DNA of 64,000 nucleotides, from contig OZ020588.1 of assembly GCA_963971535.1 (NCBI GenBank), positions 123,729,943-123,793,942 of the forward strand, given 5' to 3'. Positions within the stretch are counted from its first letter, which is position 1; each line of letters opens with the position of its first letter. Positions 12,120-25,030 of this stretch are shown piece by piece. This DNA comes from Notolepis coatsorum (lineage: Eukaryota; Chordata; Actinopteri; Aulopiformes; Paralepididae). The notes beneath the pieces are model-generated. The model saw nothing but the letters and a program-made list of their open reading frames with translations, had not been told where the DNA came from and made no database searches. The position numbers and the translations under genes are program-made.

Positions 12120-12604
12120 TACACCCCGCTGTTGATTGTACTGTAGCACTATTTTACTCTGGCCATTCTATTGCATAATTTTACTATCTATTCTACTATT
12201 CTATTATTGCACTGTATTATTGGTGTGCAAAGCAGTCAACTTACAAAAAAGAGCCTGTTGGAGGATTTCAACAAGATAAATGCGACAACATTGCAAAATA
12301 TTTCACTATAATATTTCAAAGTGAAGTAAAAAATATTATAATAATTATTTGATCATGTTAAATAAGTGTGACTCACTGAGTCCACATTACAGTTCTACTT
12401 TTGTTTTGATGTGAAAAGTGATGCTGCATAAGAGGACTGCATTTAGCACTGACTGAGAAAGTACATATTACAGTTCTACTTTGCATTGCATGTAATTTAG
12501 AATACAGGCAAATAAAAGTAATTTAGTTTAAAGTACAATCTTGGCTGTCTTTTTCTCTCAACGCTTCAATAGGTAGATGACTAAATGTAAATGTAATATC
12601 AAAT
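12120..12604. other. Unassigned
   Basis: AT-rich stretch with no frame of note. The phrase ACAGTTCTACTTT occurs twice (about 12390 and 12471), hinting at a decayed short duplication. Confidence 0.4.
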
Positions 12605-12713
12605 TTTAACAGATTGCAGAATGGGTACAGTACAGTCCAGCTCAATACATACAATTGTTAAGGGGGTGCAGACCTGAGAAATACTTTCGTCTTGTTTACA
12701 TCAGGGTCCCCCA
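12605..12713 (-). repeat. LINE 3' tail repeat, copy 7
   Basis: Minus-strand copy lacking the simple-repeat end: CAGATTGCAGAATGGGTACA through GTCCCCC. The Copia fragment follows shortly after. Confidence 0.75.
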
Positions 12714-12799
12714 ACAATTAGCATTTCAATGGTGTGTGGGGGGGTTGCCAATCCAATGTCACACCTACACAGGTTAGTCACTACCCCCCTGTTGGGACG

Positions 12800-13500
12800 T
12801 AGTGCCAGTCTAAGTGAGAGAAGCTCTCTCATTTCATGGAAGAGTAGAAGACAACCAACAGTTGCACTTTCTACCTGCGAGGCAGGATACATGGCCTTAG
12901 CATCAGCCATACAGGAGTGTATGTATTTGCAACAGCTACTCCAGGGTATTGATGGATGTCAGTATGCACAAACCAAGGTTTATGATGATAACCAAGGAGC
13001 TATTGCACTAGCCAGGAATCCTGTAAACAGGCAAAGATGTAAACATATTGATATAAAATATCACTTCATAAGAGAAACTGTGAATAGTGGGAGGATATGT
13101 TTGGAATATTGTCCTACTGACAACATGATTGCTGATGTGATGACAAAACCAGCCACTAAGCTACAACTGAAGAAGTTTGCTCAGTATTTGTTTGGCACTT
13201 AGTTAGAGTGAAAGAAAAGCATGGATGTGCCAATATGTTTTTTTTGTTGTTGTTGTTGTTTATTTTGTATTGAAGGCCAAAGAGGGAGAATATATATATA
13301 TATATATATATATTTGTTTTGTACCACAATAAGCTAAGTTCGAGTGGGGGTGTTAAATATATTATTATTATTATGTGCGCCCTTGCTCATTTGTGTTCTA
13401 CAGAGGGCGATGTAGTAAATCCAGTATGTGACGTCACTGACGTTTCCTTTCCATTCCTGTTCCGGTCTATTATTTGTGAATGATTGTTGTTGATATATAT
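12800..13500 (+). mobile_element. Copia fragment: RNase H end plus start of 3' LTR
   Basis: The frame to 13201 holds the Copia RNase H terminus: SLISWKSRRQPTVALSTCEA, then YDDNQGAIALARNP, HIDIKYHFIRE and IADVMTKP. These are conserved signatures at the end of Ty1/Copia polyproteins. A purine-rich stretch (CGAGTGGGGG) precedes TGTTAAATAT at 13351, which fits a 3' LTR start. The LTR appears to run to about 13500, where MOGS-like coding sequence begins abruptly. It is a different Copia family from the one at 47.8-63.5 kb. Only the 3' end is present, as an old fragment. Confidence 0.8.
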
Positions 13501-13502
13501 AG

Positions 13503-13682
13503 CGGCACCGCAAGGAGAAGAAGAAGAAGGTTGACATGGGCAAAGTGTTCATCAACATCTCCATCGGCCTGTGCATCTTCAGCCTCGTCTGGTTCTTCTA
13601 TGCCCTCTACATGCGCTCTGCCCTAGCTAAACAGGTGGTGACAATCCACCCCTCACCTCCTGTGCTTGACGCCAACAGCACC
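13503..13682 (+). pseudogene. mogs: Captured exon fragment resembling N-terminus of mannosyl-oligosaccharide glucosidase
   Basis: The in-frame stretch has a basic start (RHRKEKKKKVDMGKVF), a hydrophobic segment (INISIGLCIFSLVWFFYALY), and then KQVVTIHPSPPVLDANST. From memory of the family, MOGS (ER glucosidase I, which trims the outer glucose of N-glycans) is a type II membrane protein whose short cytosolic tail and membrane anchor are followed by a VTLHSAPPVLPADSS-like sequence, so the order fits. After ANST the similarity ends and the frame closes at 13733. In-frame codons continue upstream of the ATG to a stop at 13500, so the ATG is probably internal to the original exon. The piece is too short to act as an enzyme. 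It sits next to the Copia LTR fragment, suggesting capture. I rely on recall, not a search. Confidence 0.6.
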
Positions 13683-13733
13683 ATGTTTGGGAAAATGTAT
13701 GCCGCAATTCATATCTTACAAGAGATGCATTGA

Positions 13734-14103
13734 TGTATGTGCAGGCTATTCTGCCTCCGTCTGATCAGTATGTAAAAATCACAAAGTTGGGGATATGGAT
13801 GGGAATATAATTCACTGATTAAAAGAAAAACCAAAAAAAGAAGCAAAACTCATTCTGTCTCTAGTATTATTTGTTCACGCCAACTGTTTTGGAGATGAGG
13901 GTGGAAGTAATTTGGCAGTATGTTTTTATGGGGGGGGGGGGGCATTCATTCTGTGTTTATTGTGTCATACTGGGGAATAATATTAATATTATGTCCTATT
14001 GGGGACATAATTAAAAATTCTGAGCAATTCAATCGTTTTTTTTATGGAGAGGACGTCTGACAGGGGTGGGTGGGGAACACTGTACAACTGTACAAACAAC
14101 ACT
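13734..14103. other. Unassigned
   Basis: Nothing recognised. A run of G at about 13931-13941 is the only notable feature. Confidence 0.4.
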
Positions 14104-14156
14104 GTACATTGCAGACCAGAGAAAGACTTTCGTCTTGTTTACATCAGGGTCCCCCC
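14104..14156 (-). repeat. LINE 3' tail repeat, short copy 8
   Basis: Minus-strand scrap: ATTGCAGACCAGAGAAAGAC through CATCAGGGTCCCC. Confidence 0.65.
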
Positions 14157-14174
14157 CCTTATCTGTCACCATAG

Positions 14175-14960
14175 TACATCTGTGATCCTCGAACCGCACG
14201 TTTTGCATACTGCGATTCGTTTTTTGTTTATCACCGCATATTTTTTATAACGAAACGCAACAATCCTGGGTAGCATTTTACATTTCGCCGTTCGGAATGA
14301 GTGAACTCAGCTCTAACATTACTTCCTGACTGTGCACCGCTCGTGCTATCGCGCAACGTGATTGGTTGTTTCAAAGTGCCCTACTGTAAAATATGCCCTA
14401 CTTTGTTTACTTGTTTATTGCACAATGTCGCTCTATTGGTTGGATTCTTATTATATATTATTACTATTGTATTATGCACATCGTTGCGGGCAATTTCATT
14501 TTATAAATAATAAAAAAAAATATATATATATTAGACCCAGTGGGAATCGAACCCCGGGCGTCAGATTGAAAGGAATAACCTTAAACCACTAGACCACGGT
14601 ACTAGACAAAATATATCAATTATAAAGAGAGCCCACCTGGCACTACACAAAATATACACATTGACTGCTAATTCGACAGGTCTTAACGGTTTAATTATTT
14701 TATTCAGCAACATTGCGTACACAAACTTATTGTTACCAAGAAGCATTACACTAACGCTTTCTTTTGATGAAATGAATGGACAAGAGAGCCGTACGTCGGC
14801 CATCTAATGAAGTTAGATTTGACACGTTTTAATATTATACACTTTGACTGCTGAATTGACACGTTTAACTTATTCATTCTTTAATTCAGCAACATTCATT
14901 CATGCAGTCTGTAGACATACTGTAGGACGTTGTAGCATCCTATGAATGAAGTCACCAGCT
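14175..14960 (-). repeat. Inner inverted arm, right
   Basis: Inverted partner of 9165-9960. The LINE at 15110 begins shortly after it. Confidence 0.75.
14528..14607 (-). repeat. tRNA-Glu-like block (inverted partner)
   Basis: Minus-strand partner of 9383-9452. Here the B-box is the canonical GGGGTTCGATTCCC and the loop is again CTTTCAA. Best read as a tRNA-derived SINE head. Confidence 0.6.
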
Positions 14961-15109
14961 GTAATGGAATTGAATGGAACTCGAGCTTAGTCCAGCGCGG
15001 AGCTCCTCCAATGAATGAACAAAAGCCGCCGCGTCGGGCAGTTGTCACCAGCTGTATGAGAGCGCCCCCGCTGGTCATTGTTAACATTAACCATGCCAAG
15101 CGACGTCAT

Positions 15110-16535
15110 AACAGCAGGCAAACAGCTGTTCCTGGACTTTTCCCAGCTGTATCTGTACATAGGAACCAGTGCTTGAACTATGACCTCTGCCAGTGGGTCT
15201 TGGACTTCCTGACGGGCAGACCCCAGGTGGTAAGAGCAGGCAACTGCACCTCCTCATCCATCACGCTCAACATAGGGGCCCCCCAGGGCTGTGTTCTGAG
15301 CCCCCTCCTCTACTCCCTGTACACACATGACTGCGTGGCACAGCGGAACAACAACACAATCATCAAATTTGCTGATGACACAGTAGTGGTGGGCCTGATC
15401 TCTGCCAACGACGAGAGGGCCTACCTGGAAGAGGTAGAGAACCGGTCACAGTGGTGTCAGGAGAACTGCCCCTCCCTGAACGTCAGCAAAACAAAAGAGA
15501 TGATTGTGGACTTCAGGAGGTCGGGGGTCAAGGACTACAGCCCCCTCAGCATCGACGGGGCACCGGTTGAGAGAGTGAACAGTTTCAAGTACCTCGGAGC
15601 CCACATATCCGAGGACTTGACATGGACCACACACATTGACAGTATTGTGAAGAAGGCACGACAACGCCTCTACTTCCTCAGGCGCTTAAGGAAGTTCCAA
15701 GTCAGTCAGAAGATCCTTAGGAACTTCTACTCATGTACAATAGAGAGCATCCTGACTGGCAACATCACCTCCTGGTTTGGGAATAGCACTGCACAAGACC
15801 GTAGCAGACTACAAAGAGTGACACGTTCAGCCGAACGCACAATTGGAGGGGGGCTTCCCACCCTCCAGAACATTTACAACAAGCGGTGCAGGGGGAAGGC
15901 AAAGAGAATCATCAAGGACTCCAGCCACCCAAACAACTGCCTCTTTGAACTGCTGCGGTCAGGCAAGCGATACCGGAGTCTTAAGGCGAGCACAGAAAGA
16001 CTCAGAAGAAGCTTCTATCCCCAGGCCATCAGGCTGCTCAACGAACAATAAACACTATGCAACAACCATCAAATGCACATAGCACACACACCCACACGCA
16101 CACACTCACTTAAACAAACAACACACGGCAGCACCCACTCTCCACACTTTAGATCACACAAACACACTTTATATTTATTGATAAAGGATTTGCACTACAA
16201 CTCGTACACCTACTGTAAATTGTACCTAAATTGTACCTCATCCCATTTCTGCTTTGCACTATATAGTATTGTATATTAGTACACTGCATAGTATATTGTT
16301 ATATGGTAACTCAGTTACGTCTATTATGCATCGAACATTGTACATATGTCTATACTGAACACTGTGACCTCATTTTTTACTTCTAATTTACATGCTATAC
16401 TATGTTATTTTATTTCATACTTATCTTGTCTTGCACAGTCTCTGGAGCGTAACAGTAAGAAGCATTTTGTATAAAAGTATTCTGTACTTCTGTATGACAA
16501 CTATTAAAGAAACTTGAAACTTGAACTTGAAACTT
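15110..16535 (+). mobile_element. L2-like LINE, 5'-truncated, with 3' UTR and tail
   Basis: The frame to 16051 encodes the second half of a LINE reverse transcriptase: [36 protein letters not shown], the catalytic FADD in [28 protein letters not shown] and [12 protein letters not shown], ending IRLLNEQ. The first motifs (LFLDFS near 15120) are followed by a short missing stretch. Endonuclease and the RT N-terminus are absent, as in a 5'-truncated copy. The 3' UTR runs to about 16535, ending ATTAAAGAAACTTGAAAC with CTTGAA-type repeats. The motif set fits the L2/CR1 group; the exact clade is inferred. Confidence 0.8.
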
Positions 16536-16709
16536 CTCAGGAATTTAGCATGTCTATTTTTATCATGCACATCTTATGTCTTACCTGTTTTTTTTTCTAT
16601 GTCTATTTTATTATTGTATTATTGCACAATCGATGCGGGCATGACCACCCGCATTTCACTGTATGCCCTGGTATGTATGTGACAAATAAACCTCTTGATT
16701 CTTGATTCT
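16536..16709 (+). repeat. L2-like LINE 3' tail (arm of inverted pair)
   Basis: Ends GTGACAAATAAACCTCTTGA with TTGATTC repeats and contains CCGCATTTCACTGTATGCC, the same tail type as 51983-52070. A reverse-complement copy lies at 17932-18104, so two tails face each other around the CxC-gene block. Confidence 0.75.
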
Positions 16710-17931
16710 AGCAACACATCACCGTCACTCATCCACATTATCATCAGTTACAAAATGGACCATATTTGGGCAGTCAGGGAAAGAGCAAGAGCAAAACTCA
16801 GTGCACGTCAAGCCCACTGAAAGACATTGGCATTTTCTGGCATCATTGATCGATGGATCTTTCCTTTGGGCCATGTCCAGAGTGCATGAACACTGTTGAG
16901 GATCCAAACATCCCTTTGCTTGAATAGTACACAAGCAAAACCAGTACATCTGTATCATCACATTTGACAAAGAGACGAGAATGTGACTGTGCAAGGTGTA
17001 TTGCATGTAACACCAATCTTGTGTCAGCCTCCTCCTGGTCACTATAAAGATCTGTCAAGCAGTCAACGCCTGACTTGCTAATCGTCTTAACCTCCTCACC
17101 ATTTTCAAAGCCACCTGCCAAGATGACTGTGTTCTCTGAAGATATTCGCTGTGGCCCTTTCAGACATACAATGATCTGGGTGAGTGTGTCTGGAAAAGGA
17201 TTGCAAGGTTAATTGGGAAGGAAGGCATCAACTGCGTTGTTATAGTGTTTGACAGATATGACCATCAACACTCAATCAAAGACCTTGAAAGGCAAAGAAG
17301 AGGGACCATCCAAACCAGCAGACCAACACATTATCACAGGACAATCCTAACTACAGGAAATACCTGAGCATCAGTGGGAACAAGGCTGGTCTATGTAGCT
17401 TTGTCAGCAACTACATAACCAATACAGGGCCACAGAGAATATATTCAGAGAACACAGTATGCCCTCCTCCTGTATGGCCAAAAGAAAATGGAGAATGGAC
17501 GTCCTTGCACCAACCCGGATGAGCTGAGGTACACACTAGCATCTACCACAGATTCATCAGCTGCAAATCTACCCCCAACAGAAGATGCCTTCCTGTGTGG
17601 AGAGCCTTGTACCAAACAGCAGTGTGGCGTCACAGCCATCTGGCCAAGCCTCTTCTCTGGAACCCTGCAGTTGGTAGAGGGTGGAGGCTCAGAGAAGATG
17701 GGTCCATTGAACCTGTTATGTTCCAGAAAGCACCGGCACCTAAGGAAGTTCGAGACATCACCCACCTGTACTGTAAAGATGGAAACTGCAATGATGCCAG
17801 CAAATGCCAATGTCTTTCAGTGGGCTTGACTTGCACTGAGTTTTGCTCTTGCTCTTTCCCTGACTGCCCAAATATGATCCATTTAGTCACTGATGATAAT
17901 GTGGATGAGTGACGGTGATGTGTTGCTAGAA
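16710..17931. pseudogene. Rearranged fragments of a fish CxC-domain gene of unknown function
   Basis: The ends 16710-16850 and 17790-17931 are inverted copies, both coding CQCLSVGLTCTEFCSC, a cysteine-rich CxC-like motif. On the minus strand (16843-17145) is EADTRLVLHAIHLAQSHSR followed by CDDTDVLVLLVYY, resembling the acidic core of a PIN/XPG-type fold. On the plus strand are VIVFDRYDHQHSIKDLERQR (about 17240-17300), NKAGLCSFVSNYIT, and GWRLREDGSIEPVMF (about 17660). One gene seems to have been inverted in the middle and part-duplicated; a frameshift near 17595 also breaks the plus-strand part. Proteins of this layout occur in many fish genomes without known function and may be transposon-encoded. 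Compare 26125-27080. Confidence 0.55.
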
Positions 17932-18104
17932 TCAAGAATCAAGAGGTTTATTTGTCACATACATACCAGGGCATACAGTGAAATGTGGGTGGTCATGCCT
18001 GCATCGATTGTGCAATAATACAATAATAAAATACACATAGAAAGGTAAGACATAAGATGTGCATGATAAAAATAGACATGCTAAATTCCTGAGAAGGCAC
18101 TGGT
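17932..18104 (-). repeat. L2-like LINE 3' tail (inverted partner)
   Basis: Reverse complement of 16536-16709 with few differences. Together with the CxC ends, the inverted arms reach about 310 bp each. Confidence 0.75.
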
Positions 18105-18208
18105 TCCTATGTACACTACTATAATGTACAATTTTAACTCCGTCATTATGTTTTACTTACTATATCTAAACTATACTATACGAGAACCACATCTGTTATT
18201 TCCTTTTG

Positions 18209-19145
<937 letters not shown>

Positions 19146-19982
19146 ATTGAAATGAAGGTGTTCCATTTCTATTTCAACCTGATTCAATTGGATCTTTGTT
19201 TCCATATGAAGTATCATAAAATGTATCATATGAAATGTATAATTTATTAAATGTATTATAAATATATTAACATTATAGACCAATACCTCAAGTGACTTTA
19301 CTTTGCAGTAACATTGAATTTGTCAACATGCTTCTCACCACTGATAATGGGCTTTGGACTGAAGACTTCATTATGTCAATGTTTCATTTTCTTTCATTTA
19401 GGACACCTCATACATTTACTGATGTAACTTCCTGACCATGCATGCTATATTTACACATGTGGTATTGCTGGATTCAGCACAACCACACCTTTCCGGGAAA
19501 GCCCTCATCTGTGTTTCTATGACAATCCATGGCAGAGCTACTACAAAGTAAATGAGAACATTCTGCATAGATATAAATTTTTTACATTTCCGCTTAATTT
19601 AAGTATGTGTACATAGGTAGATATTTCCTACATGCATAAAGATATTCACGTCCAGGTTTTTCTATTAGGTTAAGCAACTGTCTGACATCTAGCATGTCAA
19701 GTTTGAAAGCTCTTGGAGCTTGTATTATTAATCTACATGAGTTTATATGTCTCAACTCCCATACGGCCAGGCTATATTTTGGTTGTTTTTTCCTTTGGGG
19801 GTGTATAACAATATCTATCAATTTAACAAGTTTTGCAGTAAAATATTTTTATACAAGAATCCATTTCATATATGGGAGACCTTAGAGATGAGGAAAAACA
19901 TGGTTGTGTTTTGTTCTACCTCCAGTAGGGGTATCTCAAAAACGAAAGCCCTTTTTGACAGTTTGTCACAGCACTACTAGGG

Positions 19983-21890
19983 CTGAGTCGGCCTTCTGCG
20001 ATCTTAAACGTCGTTTTACATCCGCTCCTGTATTGATCCGCCATGACGCGGAGGTTCCGTTCATTGTGGAGGTGGATGCCTCTGACGTCGCGGTGGGGGG
20101 GGGGTGCTCTCTCAGAAATGCTTAAAGGATGGGAAAGTGCACCTGTGTGCTTTTTTTTCTCGCCGTCTGTCACCAGCCGAGCGTAATTACGACGTGGGTA
20201 ATCGGGAGTTATTGGCGATCAAATTGGCACTGGAGGAGTGGAGACATTGGTTAGAGGGGGCGGCACATCCTTTCATTATTTGGACTGATCATAAGAACTT
20301 GGCTTACATCCAAGGGGCTAAACGCCTTAACGCTCGCCAGGCCAGGTGGACGTTGTTCTTCACACGATTTCGATATACCATCTCCTATAGACCCGGCTCC
20401 AAGAATATCAAACCTGACACGTTGTCGCGCCAGTTTGATCTTCCTGGTCGGGAGGAGCAGCCCCATCCCATTATTCCACCGGCCTTGATTTTGGCACCCG
20501 TGTCTTGGGGCATAGAGAAGGTGGTAAGGTCGGCGCTAACGCGGGAGCCCGATCCTGGTGGGGGTCCTCCGGGACGGTCGTATGTTCCCAAGGTGGCGCG
20601 CTCACACTTGCTACAGTGGGCACATGCGTCATCCCTCACCAGCCACCCAGGGGCAACCAGGACCCTGGAATTTATCCGTAGGAGGTTCTGGTGGCCGACA
20701 GTGGAGGGGGATACATGTTCCTTTGTGGCGGCCTGTCCGGTGTGCGCACGTAGTAAGACCTCTCGACGGGCACCGGCGGGTCTCCTCCGACCACTTCCTA
20801 TTCCTAAACGACCCTGGTCACACATATCTCTGGACTTTATTTCTGGTCTTCCCCTTTCGGACGGGTTCACCACCATCTTGGTGGTGGTGGATCGGTTCTC
20901 TAAGGCGGCTCACTTTGTCCCTCTCCCCAAGCTTCCTTCGGCCCGGGAGACTGCTGATTTAGTTATACAGCATGTCTTTCGGGTCCACGGGCTGCCAGTA
21001 GATATCGTGTCGGACCGGGGTCCTCAGTTCGCCTCCAGGTTCTGGAAGGCGTTTGCCGCCGGCCTCGGCGCCTCTGTCAGTCTGTCGTCTGGGTTCCATC
21101 CGCAGTCTAACGGGCAGACGGAGAGGGTCAACCAGGATTTGGAGGGGGTCTTGAGATGTTATGTTGCCGGTAGTCCGGCAACGTGGAGTAGGAGGTTGGC
21201 TTGGGCTGAGTACGCGCATAATACCCTTCTCTCCTCTTCTACCGGTATGTCTCCCTTTCAGTGCCAGTATGGTTTTCAACCTCCTCTGTTTCCCGAGCAG
21301 GAGCAGGAGGCGGAGGTGCCCTCGGCCCAGGCACATGTGGCTCGCTGTCGCAGGACGTGGAAACAGGTTCGGAAGGCGCTACAGAAGGTTTCGGTTAGTA
21401 CCCAACGGCAGGCTAACCGTAAGCGTCGTCCGGCTCCAGTTTACCGTCCAGGGCAGCGGGTTTGGCTTTCCACCCGGGATCTCCCTCTCCGGGTGGAATC
21501 CAAGAAGCTGGCTCCTCGCTTTATAGGACCATTTAAAGTGATTCATCGGTTTATCCAGTGGCTTACAAGCTACGACTTCCGAGCTCTATGAGGGTTCATC
21601 CGACGTTTCATGTGTCCCTGTTGAAGCCATTCCTCTCATCGCCCTTGGCCCCGCCACTGCCTGTGGTTCCTCCACCCCGGTTTATTGGCGGTCAACCCAT
21701 TTACACGGTGCGGAGGATACTGGGTTGTAGGCGGAGGGGTAGGGGGTTTCAGTTCTTGGTGGATTGGGAGGGGTAAGGGATAGAAGAGCGTTCTTGGGTG
21801 CCTCAAAGGGATATTTTAGATCCCAGCCTGATCGTTGATTTCCGGCGGCTGAATCCCGAGGCTCATAGGTGAACGTCTGGTGCCGTTCGT
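19983..21890 (+). CDS. Gypsy RNase H, integrase and chromodomain region
   Basis: Continuation of the Gypsy pol interrupted at 7851. RNase H starts with [13 protein letters not shown] (about 20060) and includes [19 protein letters not shown] and [10 protein letters not shown]. The integrase has an HHCC zinc domain ([19 protein letters not shown], then CPVCARSK) and a core with [22 protein letters not shown] and [12 protein letters not shown]. Near 21690-21780 is a chromodomain, [20 protein letters not shown] then VDWEG. Chromodomains on chromovirus integrases steer insertion to chosen chromatin. The region ends just before the 3' LTR at 21904. Confidence 0.88.
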
Positions 21891-21903
21891 CGGGGGAGGG
21901 TAC

Positions 21904-22321
21904 TGTTACGTTCTGGACACCGACTGTGGTCGGTGACCACCCACATTCCTGGCATATGTCACTGGGCTTGTCACCTGTCATTTCCCTGTCAATTAGTGCT
22001 GTCACTTAGGGGTGGTTCCTGATTGGCTGTCACGGGGGTGTGTGTGGAATGTTGGTATTTGGTGTCTATGTAACATACCTCTCTTCTGCTTGTTCATTGT
22101 CAGGTCTTCACTAATTGCGTTCGGGGATAACGCGGACGGTTCTTCTCTGGACCTCCAATAAGCTCCCACTTACCTTATTTTCCACTTGTGCTATTAGCAC
22201 TTGTCTCTCTTAGAATTTACTCTGTGTTCTTACTATTAAAGTCGAACTTGTTCAAGAGTAAACACTTTCTGTCTCTGTGATTGCCTTCAACCATTGGAAT
22301 TCACCTACCTCCATTCTGACA
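21904..22321 (+). repeat. Gypsy 3' LTR
   Basis: 418 bp, differs from the 5' LTR at about three positions. Followed by ATAATG, the right target-site duplication. Confidence 0.93.
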
Positions 22322-23028
22322 ATAATGTGCAAAACCGCGGCAGTAAAATACGATAAAAAGTTTTTAACAGTGATACAACATGGCTGTCGCTAGATTTATT
22401 TCTCTCTGTCAACAGGTAGGTTGGTGAGTGATAGCTCGTTGCCATAGCTACAAAAGGCACGCACTGCGGTTTTTTTTTCTCGCCGCAAGCGCTTCATCCC
22501 AGCGCTCCGCCAGCGTTTTTCAGCTGAAAATGTGCGGTAGGTGGACACATTCCCTTATACAAGAGGGGATGTAGGGCTGAGCCCAAACGTTCAAACCTTC
22601 GTTCGTTACGTTAGCATTCGAATTCTAAATGAACATTCGTATTATTATTTTTTAATACTTTTTTCTATTAATTCTGTTTAAACCAATGGGGGTTTTCTTC
22701 ACAGTTGCAGATAAAGATTAAGCTACACTAATATTATAGTATAAAATTAGTTATATTCATTAAAGAAAGTTGATTTAATTGATTTAGTTGGGTTGGGGCT
22801 CAGTGGCGGCCGGTGGGTACTTCGCCACTAGGGGCGCTATACCAAACATCTCTCCCTCTCTCCTTCTCTCTCTCACACACAGCGCGACGTGGAATCGATT
22901 CGTTACACAATCAGACCTATTATATACCAAGAATAACTTCAGTATGAGTACAGGGCTGTACACATATTTGGCATATTGTTAAACGAGCCAAGGCTAGCTA
23001 TTAAACTATGGATATGAATCGAAAATCT
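22322..23028. other. Unassigned
   Basis: No gene. Around 22575-22650 CGTTCAAACCTTCG and CATTCGAATTCTAAATG resemble ends of fish hAT-like DNA transposons, but no pair was found. Confidence 0.35.
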
Positions 23029-23160
23029 GGGACCCTGATGTAAACAAGACAAACGTCTTTCTCTGGTCTGCATCCCCTTAACAATTGTGTGTATTGAGCC
23101 GTACTGTATTGTACCCATTCTGCAATCTGTTAATAAAGTTCTCATTCATTCATTCATTCA
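23029..23160 (+). repeat. LINE 3' tail repeat, copy 9
   Basis: Plus-strand copy from GGGACCCTGATG to AATAAAGTTCTCATTCATTC. Confidence 0.8.
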
Positions 23161-23195
23161 AACATAGACGATATTGAACAAGCCATAATCCACGT

Positions 23196-23395
23196 ATTTT
23201 CAATCCGAGAGAGCTGCAGTAGTTAAATCAATGAGCCATCGACATAGTCAGTGTGGTAACGACGTAACGTTATTATTGCATCCAAGATTGATACACGGCT
23301 GGCTAGGCAGTTGGTAGTCATAGTCTTGTGTTATAAAATAAATAAACAATCAGCAATGTCTCGCTTCATGAATGGCCAGCAGTAGCCTAACAGTA
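23196..23395 (+). repeat. Unclassified repeat unit, uninterrupted copy
   Basis: Shares GTTAAATCAATGAGCCATCG and AATCAGCAATGTCTCGCTT with 10190-10231 and 10531-10623. Here the two halves are contiguous, so this is the undisturbed version of the unit. Confidence 0.65.
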
Positions 23396-23435
23396 CTGCT
23401 CCTAAAAAAAACTATTTACAAACGTTAACGTTAAC

Positions 23436-23438
<3 letters not shown>

Positions 23439-23520
<82 letters not shown>
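23439..23520. repeat. (GA)n microsatellite
   Basis: A pure GA tract of about 82 bp. The serine-leucine minus-strand frame across it is an artefact. Confidence 0.97.
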
Positions 23521-23523
<3 letters not shown>

Positions 23524-24879
23524 CACTGTTTAGTTGAAACGTCCAGGGCAGGAGAGCTTGATAAACGTGTATAATCCACTGATGATGTATTCCAGACCAC
23601 TGTCCACTGTAGTCTGTCTCCAGACTACATCCGCCATATAGCTTGTTAGCCAAGTGTTAGCTCGTTAGCACAACACAAGTACATTCCTTTGTCCATTTCC
23701 GCTCGAACAGACTGCAAACTACCTGGCGTTCTATCGCCATGCTCTAAGACAAACTCTAACCTTAACCAACTTTGAAAGAGTGCCTAAGCTTAACAGTCTA
23801 AAGAACTTGCAGTCACGGCACGCTCGTCTAAGACAAACAGCTGCCTGCATCATTCTCACAACAACACAACTATCTCCACCGACCAACCTAGGAACCAACC
23901 TAGCCGGAATAACCTAGAATTGGAACATTAGAAATTGGATTCGGCCAATCAGAGATCGTCTCTGTGAAATTCTGCTACGGAAAAAAATACTGGCGTCGGC
24001 CAATCAGAGAGCGTCTCCGCGAAATGCGGCTACAGATATTCTTGACGCTACTGGCTAGACCGCTTCAAATCGCGCCCAGATTCCAACATAATAGTCATAT
24101 TTCAACGCACAACGCGTTATGCACTGATTGGCTGTGACGGATACAGCGATCAAACTGTGACGCGCACTCAGAGCGATATCGCGTATAGCCCGGGCCGAGA
24201 AATACGAAAAAATAAAAAAAATAAAAAAAACGTGATGTCACTTCCTGCTCTGGAAAACGAGTGTTTTTTAATTGCGATAATAACGTTATATTGTGCATTG
24301 GAAATACAAACATACTTAAAATGAGTAAATATTATTCATTTTAAACATGTTTATATTATTTATAGGGCTATAAAACAAAAAACAAAAAGATACTTATTCT
24401 TGTTCTACTCTCATATAACCAGGCAGGGCCTGAAGGTTGGGGCTTCTCCCTGGGCTGGGGCTGGGGCAGGAAAATTGATTTTTATTTTTTTCCTAAAAGA
24501 CCAATTTAATCAGATTAATCACTTTATTCAAATTGAGGATTTAGTTTGAGGATATTACATTTTTGTATTTTTTTTATTATTAACACTTTCAGTGCCACGA
24601 GGTGGCGCCAGATTAGCGCTTCAATGCCACCATCGGCGCCAATGTTACGCTTAATATCGCCTAATCTATGTTTTAAATTATGGCTATGTGTCTAATCTGC
24701 CCGTCGCTTATCAAAGAATCCTTTTCCAGTCAGTGCTGTCAAGGCAGATTGGTTTTTTATCGCTTCATTTCCGTTTGAGAGCATTTTTAAAAGCACCTGT
24801 TTTGAGGTAAAAAACAGTCCATTCTGGACCATTCTATGATAATCGTCTTTTACTGGAATATTCCAGAACGTTGCTAGTC
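23521..24879. other. Unassigned; two repeated motifs
   Basis: No gene. About 23725-23790 (CATGCTCTAAGACAAACTCT, then AACCTTAACCAACTTTG) is the reverse complement of the array at 63.8-64 kb. A block with CGGCCAATCAGAGA occurs twice about 55 bp apart near 23945 and 24000. Around 24590-24660 GGTGGCGCCAGATTAGCGC and ATCGGCGCCAATG resemble motifs at 517-585. Confidence 0.4.
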
Positions 24880-25030
24880 GCGGCCTCCTGCCACTATTGA
24901 GCTGCCGCTTGTGCTCAGTGATGCAGTGAGGCACAGTGCATTATATAGTCTGATGGCTGTTGGAATGAAGGACTTCCTGTGCCGTTCAGTGCTGCATTTG
25001 GGTAGTGTGAGCCTAGCACTGAACAGAACA
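24880..25030 (-). mobile_element. LINE fragment, C-terminal end of ORF2
   Basis: Read on the minus strand: LPKCSTERHRKSFIPT then AIRLYNALC and SGSSIVAGGRD, the usual ending of a fish LINE ORF2. The phase used in the long minus-strand frames shifts within it. It is too short to name a clade. Confidence 0.55.
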
